Shown here one piece after another: positions 1 through 6,157 of a stretch of 7,889 nt of DNA. Position 1 is the stretch's first letter, and each line of letters opens with the position of its first letter. The notes beneath the pieces are model-generated. The model did no database searches. It was not told where the DNA came from and saw nothing but the letters and a program-made list of their open reading frames with translations. The stretch lies in the NCBI GenBank assembly GCA_002352705.1, contig DEIW01000155.1:1-7889 (forward strand), in the 5' to 3' direction. The DNA is from Bacteroidales bacterium UBA2764 (lineage in GTDB: Bacteria; Bacteroidota; Bacteroidia; Bacteroidales; Paludibacteraceae). A program made the position numbers and the translations under genes.

Positions 1-355
1 AATACTTTGCACTCGCGCCGGTAGCGATGATGACGGCATCTGCTTCGTACTCCTCGGTATCTTCCACCCACACTTTTTTCGGGCTGACAGAGAAATCTAC
101 CTTCGTCACTACGCCCGACACAAACTGCGTACCGAAACGCTCTGCCTGACGGCGCATGTCGTCCATCATCTGAAACGGCTCTACACCATCCGGATAACCG
201 GGGAAATTCTCTACTTCAGTGGTCGTGGTCAGCTGTCCGCCTAACTGGGGACCTTCGATGAGTACCGGAGCCAAGTTAGCGCGGCTCGCATAGATGGCAG
301 CTGTGTATCCCGCAGGACCGCTACCTATAATCAAACATTTTACTTTATTTGCCAT
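1..355 (-). CDS. trxB: Thioredoxin reductase, N-terminal part (cut by window edge)
   Basis: Cytoplasmic FAD flavoenzyme that uses NADPH to reduce thioredoxin. Only the first 118 codons lie in the window. The reverse-strand translation begins MANKVKCLIIGSGPAG; residues 11-16 (GSGPAG) are the FAD dinucleotide-binding loop. It continues with YTAAIYASRANL, then EGPQLGGQLTTTTEVENFPG, both typical of bacterial TrxB, and reaches IIATGASAKY near residues 109-118. The redox CxxC and the NADPH domain would lie beyond position 1. The ATG at 355-353 is chosen because the FAD motif follows at the usual distance. No Shine-Dalgarno precedes it; the leader is an AT-rich tandem repeat. It lies 32 bases after the lolA-like gene on the same strand, so it is probably co-transcribed with ftsK and lolA. 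The family assignment is secure; only completeness is unknown. Confidence 0.96.
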   Translation of the reverse strand, partial: MANKVKCLIIGSGPAGYTAAIYASRANLAPVLIEGPQLGGQLTTTTEVENFPGYPDGVEPFQMMDDMRRQAERFGTQFVSGVVTKVDFSVSPKKVWVEDTEEYEADAVIIATGASAKY

Positions 356-386
356 TCGTAATTCGTAATTTATAATTCGTAATTTA
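354..386. repeat. Short tandem repeat in lolA-trxB spacer
   Basis: On the + strand the spacer consists of a partial unit ATTCGTA (354-360), a 14-base unit ATTCGTAATTTATA (361-374) and a copy matching its first 12 bases (375-386). It fills the gap between the lolA-like stop codon and the trxB start and abuts the trxB ATG. It forms no evident hairpin and probably gives an unstructured AT-rich leader. Confidence 0.8.
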
Positions 387-387
387 C

Positions 388-957
388 CTAAAACCGCATG
401 TCATTCACATACGTATTTTTGCTTGGCTTCAATACATATGTATCCTCGGGAGTTGTTGACACGAACTTTGGCTCTTTCATCTTCAATGTCGATATCTTCT
501 TACCCTCTTTAATCTCCACCGACAGGGGCATGAGATCGCTGTTGCGCACCTTCAGCACAAAGCGGTTGATGCCTATACTCTGGTCCTTCGGCGTCAACGT
601 CACGATGGTCTGCAGCCCGTCCTGCGTCGTCCTTTCCGTCACGTTACACACCGGCACAAGGGCCTTGGCGTATAGTAGCGGGTTGGCTTCCAGCAACTCC
701 TGCTCCGTGGGGTTAGAGAGCGTCAGTTCGTCCGTCTGCCCGGAATACATATACATCGTCTTGCCGTCGTACGCCGCCTCAATATCCATCATCTCCAGAC
801 GGAACTTATTTCCCTGCATAATGATCTCACCGGGATAGTTCATCGGTGCATTCACCTCCTCCGCCACCGTGACCGTGAAAGCCGTCTGGAGGGTTTTGTT
901 CTCCAGATTCGCCAAGAAGGAACTCAAAACAGTTAGTATGGTTAGTAATGTCGTCAT
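388..957 (-). CDS. LolA-like outer-membrane lipoprotein carrier
   Basis: Predicted periplasmic chaperone that would ferry lipoproteins from the inner to the outer membrane. The protein has 189 residues. Residues 4-16 form a hydrophobic export signal that could be cleaved after SSFLA; its n-region unusually lacks a positive charge. The LolA-fold signature is visible: GEIIMQGNKFRLEM (43-56), then AAYDGKTMYMY (61-71) and an NPLLY segment (92-96), followed by strands such as RFVLKVRNSDLMPLSVEIKE. The length fits LolA-type proteins. The gene starts 7 bases after the ftsK stop codon, implying translational coupling, and trxB follows. From memory, ftsK - LolA-like - trxB is a common order in Bacteroidales. 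A lipoprotein role is inferred from family membership; Bacteroidota members of this group are divergent from E. coli LolA. Confidence 0.85.
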   Translation of the reverse strand: MTTLLTILTVLSSFLANLENKTLQTAFTVTVAEEVNAPMNYPGEIIMQGNKFRLEMMDIEAAYDGKTMYMYSGQTDELTLSNPTEQELLEANPLLYAKALVPVCNVTERTTQDGLQTIVTLTPKDQSIGINRFVLKVRNSDLMPLSVEIKEGKKISTLKMKEPKFVSTTPEDTYVLKPSKNTYVNDMRF

Positions 958-964
958 GGCAATA

Positions 965-3577
965 TTATTTTACGCCCAATTCTTCCAGCAGTTGGTCCAG
1001 TTGGGAAAGGTCCTGGATGAGGACGTCTCTTCCTTTCGGTCCTTTGTTCGGTCCGACGATACCGGCAGCTTCGAGCTGGTCGGAGAGTTTGCCGGCACGG
1101 TTGTAGCCTATCTCGAAAGCACGCTGGAGACGAGAGGTGGAACCTTCTTGCTTGGTGACTACGTAACGCGCTACGTCGGCGAACATCGGGTCGAGGCGTT
1201 TCATATCCACAGAGCCCGGTGCAACGGCTTCTCCTTCGCCGCCTTCGCCCACGTATTCAGGCAACTGGTACGGCTCGGTATAACGCTGCTGCTTGGCGAT
1301 ATGTCCGACGATAGCGTCCACCTCGGGTGTATCGACAAAGGCGCACTGCACACGTGTGATGGAGGCGTTACCGGCGTAGAGGCTGTCGCCGCGTCCGATG
1401 AGTTGCTCCGCTCCCTTGGCGTCGAGCACGGTACGCGAGTCGATGACAGACTGCGTACGCAGGGCGATACGCGTCGGGATGTTCGCTTTGATGACACCGG
1501 TGACGATGTTGACGGACGGACGCTGGGTAGCGAGGATCATGTGCATACCGACAGCACGCGCCTTCTGGGTGATACGCGCAATAGGCGTCTCGACCTGTTT
1601 GCCCGCCTGCATGATGAAATCGCCGTACTCGTCGATGATGATGACGATATATGGCAGGTACTGGTGGTGGAGACTGTCGCCGACGAGTTTGTTCGGGTTG
1701 AGGCGACGGCGGACGAACTTGTCGTTGTAGTCCTCGAGGTTACGCACACCGGCATCCATGAGCAGCTTGTAGCGGTTCTCCATCTCGATAACAAGCGAGT
1801 TGAGGGTGTTGATGACCTTGTCGCAGTCCGTGATGACCACCTGCTCGGGATCAGTATCCGGCTGGGCAGCGAGGAAGTGCTTGATCAGCGGCTTGTACGG
1901 CGCGAACTCTACCATCTTCGGGTCCACCATGACGAGTTTGAGCTCCGCGGGGTGTTTCTTATAGAGGAGCGAAGTGATGATGGCATTGATGGCTACGGAC
2001 TTACCCGTTCCCGTGGCACCGGCAACAAGCAAGTGCGGGGTCTTGGCGAGGTCGAACATAAAGACCTCGTTGGTGATGGTTCGTCCATAGGCGATCGGCA
2101 GGCGCATCTTCTGCTCTTCCTGGAAACGCTTGGAGGCAATGACGGAGTGCATGGAAACGACCTGCGGCTTCTCGTTCGGCACCTCGATACCGATGGTTCC
2201 CTTGCCCGGCATAGGCGCGATGATACGGATACCTGTGGCGCTCAACGACAGCATGATATCATTCTCCAGAGCTTGAATCTTCGCTACGCGAACACCGGCT
2301 TTCGGCACTATCTCGTAAAGCGTTACGGTCGGTCCGACGGTGGCTTTGATGGAGTCGATCTCGATGCCGTAGTTGCGGAGCGTGGTCACGATACGCGCAC
2401 CGTTGGCGCGCTGCTCTTCCTCGTTGATCACCGGAGCCGACTCGTTGTCATAGACTTTGAGCAGGTTCAGGCTCGGGAACTTATAGAACTCCAGATCCTT
2501 GCGCGGATCGTACGGACCGAGTTTCTCCAACAGTTTGTCGGGGTCCTTGGTGTAGAGTTCGTCTTCATTGATGTCTTCAATCTCGAGGTCGGGAGATTCC
2601 GGAGTGTCCGAAGACTCCTGTTTGCTTTCCTGCTCTAATAGTTCTGTGAGACTGCCATCGGTTGGACCTCCGTCATCCGGCAGTGGCTCCTGTTCTGGCT
2701 CCGGCAACGGTTCTTCTATCTCTATCTCAAAACCGTCCGTCTCTTCTTGCCCTTCCGTCTTCTGCTCCGGCTGATCCAGCTGCTCGATGGTAAACGTCAC
2801 CTCATTCCCTTCCTTCGCGCCGTTGGTATCTTCCGGTTCATGGGTTTCCGTATCCACCGGCAAATCTATCGTTACCTCGTCATCATTCTTTTTCTTCCCA
2901 TTGCGTGTGAAGAGCCCTTTCAGCCACTCGCCGAACGCCTTACAGTGGTCCACGAAACGCGGATCTGTAACGATGAGGAAGATCACCAGTATAGCCAGAA
3001 GAATCAGCACCGTTCCTGTGATATTCACATAACTGGACAGCCATCCGGCCGCCCAACTGCCGAACTTGCCTCCCCATCGGAAGACTCCCATCCTGACCAT
3101 CTGCTGCGCGAACCCCAATACGATTGAGCCCCATAGCACCCAGAAAGTACCGCCGCAGAAAAGCAGAACCGCGCGGATATCTTTCAACACGTGCATCAGC
3201 CTCAAGGCATAAACTGAAATCATGAATACCAACAGAACCGACACAAATCCGAACGAACCGTCTATCATAAATTGCGCCATCACAGCGCCGGGCAGCCCCA
3301 ATAGATTGCGTACCGACTGACGGTTCGCCACGCGCTCTGCATGATCCAGCGACAACACCGACTGGTCATAGGTACCTGTAAAAAGGAAACTGACATAAGC
3401 CAGTAACGCAATGATGGCAAATGTCAACAGCAGCACGCCTATCACCATCTGGGTACGACGGTCCGTAAAGAAATTCCGGACAGCCTCAAGCCAGTTCGTG
3501 CGCTCTACTCGGATAGCACGCTCCGGCATGGACTCCGGTTCTATATTATTTTTTAATTTTCCGCTCGTTCTGGGCAT
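965..3577 (-). CDS. ftsK: DNA translocase FtsK/SpoIIIE
   Basis: Septum-anchored ATPase that pumps chromosomal DNA and helps resolve the terminus during division. The product has 870 residues counted from the ATG at 3577. The N-terminus carries about four membrane segments (roughly residues 45-67, 105-130, 137-160 and 187-205). An acidic linker rich in E, P, Q and D follows (about 235-340). The motor has Walker A GATGTGKS (520-527), the family motif VDPKMVEFAPY (551-561) and Walker B IVIIIDEYGDF (644-654). TQRPSVNIVTGVIKANIPTR and the C-terminal winged-helix gamma domain (about 794-854) complete it; gamma reads DNA polarity signals. A GTG nine bases upstream (3586) is in frame, but the predicted transcription start near 3591 favours the ATG. 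It is the first gene of a leftward unit with lolA-like and trxB. Full length, nothing missing. Confidence 0.97.
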   Translation of the reverse strand: MPRTSGKLKNNIEPESMPERAIRVERTNWLEAVRNFFTDRRTQMVIGVLLLTFAIIALLAYVSFLFTGTYDQSVLSLDHAERVANRQSVRNLLGLPGAVMAQFMIDGSFGFVSVLLVFMISVYALRLMHVLKDIRAVLLFCGGTFWVLWGSIVLGFAQQMVRMGVFRWGGKFGSWAAGWLSSYVNITGTVLILLAILVIFLIVTDPRFVDHCKAFGEWLKGLFTRNGKKKNDDEVTIDLPVDTETHEPEDTNGAKEGNEVTFTIEQLDQPEQKTEGQEETDGFEIEIEEPLPEPEQEPLPDDGGPTDGSLTELLEQESKQESSDTPESPDLEIEDINEDELYTKDPDKLLEKLGPYDPRKDLEFYKFPSLNLLKVYDNESAPVINEEEQRANGARIVTTLRNYGIEIDSIKATVGPTVTLYEIVPKAGVRVAKIQALENDIMLSLSATGIRIIAPMPGKGTIGIEVPNEKPQVVSMHSVIASKRFQEEQKMRLPIAYGRTITNEVFMFDLAKTPHLLVAGATGTGKSVAINAIITSLLYKKHPAELKLVMVDPKMVEFAPYKPLIKHFLAAQPDTDPEQVVITDCDKVINTLNSLVIEMENRYKLLMDAGVRNLEDYNDKFVRRRLNPNKLVGDSLHHQYLPYIVIIIDEYGDFIMQAGKQVETPIARITQKARAVGMHMILATQRPSVNIVTGVIKANIPTRIALRTQSVIDSRTVLDAKGAEQLIGRGDSLYAGNASITRVQCAFVDTPEVDAIVGHIAKQQRYTEPYQLPEYVGEGGEGEAVAPGSVDMKRLDPMFADVARYVVTKQEGSTSRLQRAFEIGYNRAGKLSDQLEAAGIVGPNKGPKGRDVLIQDLSQLDQLLEELGVK

Positions 3578-3597
3578 AGTATACACAATTTAGCATG

Positions 3598-3628
3598 CAA
3601 AATTACTGATAATTTTCGAATACTGAAA
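3598..3628 (-). promoter_or_regulatory. Bacteroidota-type promoter for ftsK
   Basis: Read on the minus strand, TTTC (3628-3625) is followed by exactly 19 bases and then TAATTTTG (3605-3598), which fits the Bacteroidota consensus TTTG-N19-TAnnTTTG with one mismatch in the -33 box. Transcription would start near 3591, leaving a leader of about 14 bases before the ATG at 3577. The assignment is by motif only. Confidence 0.65.
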
Positions 3629-3640
3629 GTCCCGAGCCAT

Positions 3641-3656
3641 AAAAAAAATTTTTTTT
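3641..3656. promoter_or_regulatory. A8T8 tract between divergent promoters
   Basis: Eight A followed directly by eight T, self-complementary, lie about 12 bases upstream of the ftsK -33 box. A further T5-ATA-A-tract stretch at 3671-3685 lies upstream of the rseC -33 box. Such tracts are rigid or bent and can act as UP-like elements; that role here is inferred. A terminator is unlikely because no GC stem is present and no gene ends here. Confidence 0.4.
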
Positions 3657-3684
3657 CGTCTATTTTATACTTTTTATAAAAAAA

Positions 3685-3704
3685 ATACGCGCGCACTTGC
3701 GTAT
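3685..3704. promoter_or_regulatory. Inverted repeat over the rseC promoter (possible operator)
   Basis: Arms ATACGC (3685-3690) and GCGTAT (3699-3704) are perfect inverted copies separated by 8 bases. The right arm overlaps the putative -33 TTG (3697-3699) of the rseC/rnf promoter, the position where a repressor dimer would block RNA polymerase. The arms are only six bases long, so chance is possible. No regulator gene is in the window. Confidence 0.3.
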
Positions 3705-3727
3705 GTAAAATATTTTTTGTATCTTTG
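3696..3727 (+). promoter_or_regulatory. Bacteroidota-type promoter for rseC-rnf
   Basis: TATCTTTG (3720-3727) is a perfect TAnnTTTG -7 box. CTTG (3696-3699) lies 20 bases upstream, close to the expected TTTG at 19. The start of transcription would be near 3734, about 12 bases before the rseC ATG at 3746. It rules out the in-frame TTG at 3725 as the start codon, since that lies inside the promoter. Confidence 0.7.
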
Positions 3728-3745
3728 CACCCGCTTTTTGTAATT

Positions 3746-4159
3746 ATGGAAGAAATGATACGACATACGGGTGTTGTGACGGGCGTGAACGGCGACCTGG
3801 CGCATGTTGTAATCACCCAAACCGACGCATGCTCGGCATGCAAGGCGAAATCCATGTGTATGTCGTCCGAGAGCCGTGAAAAAGAGATGGACGCACTGAT
3901 GCTCGAGCCCTTGCAGCCGGGAGACCGGGTGGAGGTCGAGGTGCGCGAACATCTGGCGTGGAAAGCCGTTCTGCTGGCTTATATCATGCCTTTTGTCGTC
4001 ATGATAGGTGTGATAGCCGTCCTGACCATGACTACCCCTTGGCCGGAGGAAGTGGTCGGAACACTCTCGCTGTGTGGCATTGCGCTTTATTATATCGGGC
4101 TGTCTGTCTTCAAGCACCGCCTGCAGAAGCAGTTCACTTTTACTGCCCGAAAGGCTTAG
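3746..4159 (+). CDS. rseC: RseC/MucC-like membrane protein (SoxR-reducing system)
   Basis: Inner-membrane protein of the RseC/MucC family, 137 residues. An N-terminal soluble segment carries a cysteine cluster C-x2-C-x5-C (C29, C32, C38), the same spacing as in E. coli RseC, which suggests metal or Fe-S binding. Two membrane helices follow (about residues 72-95 and 102-122), with a short basic tail KHRLQKQ. The family is linked to Rnf-like complexes: in E. coli RseC works with Rsx (Rnf) proteins to keep SoxR reduced, and in many Bacteroidota it precedes rnfB. Its exact role beside Rnf, perhaps assembly or electron transfer, is not settled. The ATG at 3746 is chosen because it follows the predicted promoter by about 20 bases. 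It is separated from rnfB by 136 bases of AT-rich sequence without a clear terminator, so probably shares its transcript. Confidence 0.88.
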   Translation: MEEMIRHTGVVTGVNGDLAHVVITQTDACSACKAKSMCMSSESREKEMDALMLEPLQPGDRVEVEVREHLAWKAVLLAYIMPFVVMIGVIAVLTMTTPWPEEVVGTLSLCGIALYYIGLSVFKHRLQKQFTFTARKA

Positions 4160-4295
4160 CGGAAATTTATCAGACAGCTAATCGAGGTTTTATCAAAGTT
4201 TTATAGAAGTTAGACCAAGATTGAGGAAACACAACAACTGCTGACATAACTTTATAAATCAATAAATAACGAACAATTAAAATTTAACAACCAAC

Positions 4296-4703
4296 ATGAA
4301 TCTAATTCTGATTTCAATGGGAGTCTTGGGTGTGACGGCGTTGGTAGCAGCATGTCTGTTATACGTAGTCAGCCTGTTCTTCAAGGTGGAAGAAGATCCG
4401 CGTATCGATTTGGTCCAAGCTGTTTTGCCGGGTGCCAACTGCGGTGGATGCGGATTTGCCGGCTGCCGAAACTTCGCGGAAGCGTGTGTCAAAGCCGGTA
4501 GTACTGAAGGTTTGGCTTGTCCTGTAGGAGGCGATCCTACCATGGACGAGGTACGTAAAATTCTGGTTCCGGCGGCTGCAGAAGAAGCTGCGCCTGTTGC
4601 ACAGGCGGGAGACAAGAAGGGCTTTGACCCGGCTATCGCTGCGAAAATCAAAGCACTCGCTACGCCAAGAGCCGTATTCCCGCTCGCGTTGGGAATAAAA
4701 TGA
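4296..4703 (+). CDS. rnfB: RnfB, short form lacking ferredoxin domains
   Basis: Subunit B of the Rnf complex, which links the membrane clusters to soluble ferredoxin. The product has only 135 residues. It has an N-terminal membrane helix (about 3-29) and an intact RnfB-type Fe-S domain with C49, C52, C57 and C75 (C-x2-C-x4-C-x17-C, within ANCGGCGFAGC and LACPVGG). After an Ala/Glu-rich linker it ends in GFDPAIAAKIKALATPRAVF and a few residues more. Family members carry further [4Fe-4S] ferredoxin modules: about 190 residues total in gammaproteobacteria and near 300 in Bacteroidota, from memory. None is present here, in any frame, before rnfC. The stop TGA (4701-4703) lies in the first copy of a 12-base repeat. 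It could be a genuine variant, a deletion or an assembly error. Family identity is certain; functional completeness is not. Confidence 0.9.
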   Translation: MNLILISMGVLGVTALVAACLLYVVSLFFKVEEDPRIDLVQAVLPGANCGGCGFAGCRNFAEACVKAGSTEGLACPVGGDPTMDEVRKILVPAAAEEAAPVAQAGDKKGFDPAIAAKIKALATPRAVFPLALGIK

Positions 4704-4752
4704 CCAAATGGTCCGGTAAATGGTAAATGGTAAATGACCAAATGGTAAATGG
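4701..4752. repeat. Short repeats in rnfB-rnfC spacer
   Basis: A 12-base direct repeat TGACCAAATGGT occurs at 4701-4712 and 4735-4746. Between and after the copies, GGTAAAT-type units of 7 bases recur (from 4715 and again from 4744). The first copy includes the rnfB stop codon. Small in-frame ATGs arise inside the repeats (for example 4727) but are not the likely rnfC start. Confidence 0.8.
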
Positions 4753-4756
4753 AATT

Positions 4757-6103
4757 ATGAGAACATTCAAAATAGGCGGAGTTCATCCGCATGACAACAA
4801 ACAATTCTCCGCGCACCAAGCTATCAAGGAGTGCCCGCTGCCTAAACAAGCCATTATTCCGCTTGTACAGCATATCGGTGCTCCCGCACAGGCTGTGGTC
4901 AAAGCCGGAGACAAAGTAAAAGTAGGCGAACTGCTGGCTCAGGCCGGCGGATTCGTGAGTGCAAACATCTGCTCTCCGGTTAGCGGTACGGTTGCCAAGA
5001 TTGGCGATTGGACCGATGCATGGGGTGCTCCGGGACAGGCAATCTATATCGATGTAGAAGGAGATGAATGGTTGCCCGAAATAGACCGTACGCCGGATCT
5101 CATCCGCCAATGTACACTGGAGCCGAAAGCTATCATCGACAAGATAGCTGCAGCCGGTATCGTAGGTCTCGGCGGCGCTTGCTTCCCCACCCATGTTAAA
5201 CTTCTCCCGCCTCCGGGCAAGAAAGCGGAGGTGCTGATTGTCAACGGCGTTGAGTGCGAACCCTACCTCACCTGTGACCACCAGCTGATGATGGAACACG
5301 GAGAGGAGATTATCATCGGTATCCAGATTCTGAAAAAAGCCCTCGGCGTAGAGCGCGCTATCATCGGTATTGAGAATAACAAACCCGATGCCATCGCTCA
5401 TATGCGCGAACTGGCGGAGAAACAGCTGGGCATTGAGGTCATGCCGCTCAAACTGCGTTACCCGCAGGGCGGTGAGAAACAGCTCATCGACGCTTGTATC
5501 AACCGTCAGGTGCCTTCCGGCGCGCTGCCTATCGAAGTAGGGGCTGTGGTGGATAACGTGGCTACTATCTATGCCGTTTATGAGGCTGTACAGAAGAACA
5601 AACCGCTTATCTCACGTGTGATGACCGTTACCGGCAAGAATGTCTCCAAGCCCGGCAACTACTCCGTACGTTTCGGTACGCCGATTGAGGAAGTCATCGC
5701 GCTCGCAGGCGGAGTTCCTGCTGACACAGGCAAGATTATCGGCGGTGGTCCGATGATGGGCCGCGCGATGGATCATATCGAAGGCATGCCGGCTAACAAA
5801 CGTCTCTCCGGTCTGCTCTTCCTCCCCGAGGCAGAGAGCATCCGTCCGGAAGAAGAGAACTGTATCCGTTGCGGCAAGTGCGTTCAGGCTTGTCCGATGG
5901 GACTCGAGCCTTATCTCTTGAGCCGTCTCGCGGAACTGGAGATGTACGACGAGTTGGAGAAACACGATGTCATGGATTGTATCGACTGCGGTTGCTGCGT
6001 CTTTACATGTCCTGCCCACCGCCGTCTGCTCGATGGTATCCGTCCCGGAAAAGCTAAAGTAGGCGCCATTCTCCGCGAGCGCGCCGCAGCAGCGAAGAAA
6101 TAA
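4757..6103 (+). CDS. rnfC: RnfC, NADH-linked Fe-S flavoprotein subunit
   Basis: Peripheral subunit of the Rnf complex that exchanges electrons with NAD(H) through FMN and passes them to two [4Fe-4S] clusters. The protein has 448 residues, the usual Bacteroidota length. It begins MRTFKIGGVHP. Residues 25-100 form the barrel-sandwich domain. The FMN/NADH-binding loop is GLGGACFPTHVK (137-148), with Cys142 where Thr or Gly is common. The NGVECEPY segment (163-170) and the SLBB-type region (about 285-335) follow. Two cluster motifs are C369/C372/C375/C379 and C408/C411/C414/C418, with an extra C413. The in-frame ATG at 4727 lies within spacer repeats and would add ten residues unlike the family, so the ATG at 4757 is preferred. 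No Shine-Dalgarno is seen. It lies 53 bases after rnfB and upstream of rnfD in the same unit. Confidence 0.96.
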   Translation: MRTFKIGGVHPHDNKQFSAHQAIKECPLPKQAIIPLVQHIGAPAQAVVKAGDKVKVGELLAQAGGFVSANICSPVSGTVAKIGDWTDAWGAPGQAIYIDVEGDEWLPEIDRTPDLIRQCTLEPKAIIDKIAAAGIVGLGGACFPTHVKLLPPPGKKAEVLIVNGVECEPYLTCDHQLMMEHGEEIIIGIQILKKALGVERAIIGIENNKPDAIAHMRELAEKQLGIEVMPLKLRYPQGGEKQLIDACINRQVPSGALPIEVGAVVDNVATIYAVYEAVQKNKPLISRVMTVTGKNVSKPGNYSVRFGTPIEEVIALAGGVPADTGKIIGGGPMMGRAMDHIEGMPANKRLSGLLFLPEAESIRPEEENCIRCGKCVQACPMGLEPYLLSRLAELEMYDELEKHDVMDCIDCGCCVFTCPAHRRLLDGIRPGKAKVGAILRERAAAAKK

Positions 6104-6111
6104 TCCGTCGT

Positions 6112-6142
6112 CATAACGACATAACGTAATAACGTAATAACG
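6112..6142. repeat. Short tandem repeat in rnfC-rnfD spacer
   Basis: Four consecutive units of 7-8 bases: CATAACGA (6112-6119), CATAACG (6120-6126), TAATAACG (6127-6134) and TAATAACG (6135-6142). They occupy most of the gap between the rnfC stop and the rnfD ATG and leave a G-poor leader ending in ACAATCATACA. No Shine-Dalgarno and no hairpin are evident. Confidence 0.8.
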
Positions 6143-6157
6143 AAAAACAATCATACA

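Noticed and set aside
869..2638. 589-codon open frame on the + strand opposite ftsK
   Set aside because: It lies entirely antisense to the well-conserved ftsK motor and the lolA start. Its translation is rich in Arg, Asp and Val with no recognisable fold, as expected when a conserved high-GC reading frame is read backwards.
4247..4254. TAACTTTA upstream of rnfB as a second promoter
   Set aside because: It differs from TAnnTTTG in the last base and the nearest TTG (4221-4223) is 23 bases away instead of 19. An internal rnfB promoter is possible but not supported.
4701..4756. Readthrough or frameshift that would restore a longer RnfB
   Set aside because: Reading past TGA meets another in-frame stop within about 30 bases, and the other frames encode no cysteine motifs; there is also no space before rnfC.
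4727..4756. Upstream in-frame ATG as the rnfC start
   Set aside because: The extra residues MVNDQMVNGI come from the spacer repeat and do not match RnfC N-termini, which begin near MRTFKIGGVHP.
4277..5401. 374-codon open frame on the minus strand across rnfB and rnfC
   Set aside because: It is antisense to two genes with clear family motifs, has no promoter or ribosome site and resembles no known family; it does not explain the missing RnfB domains.
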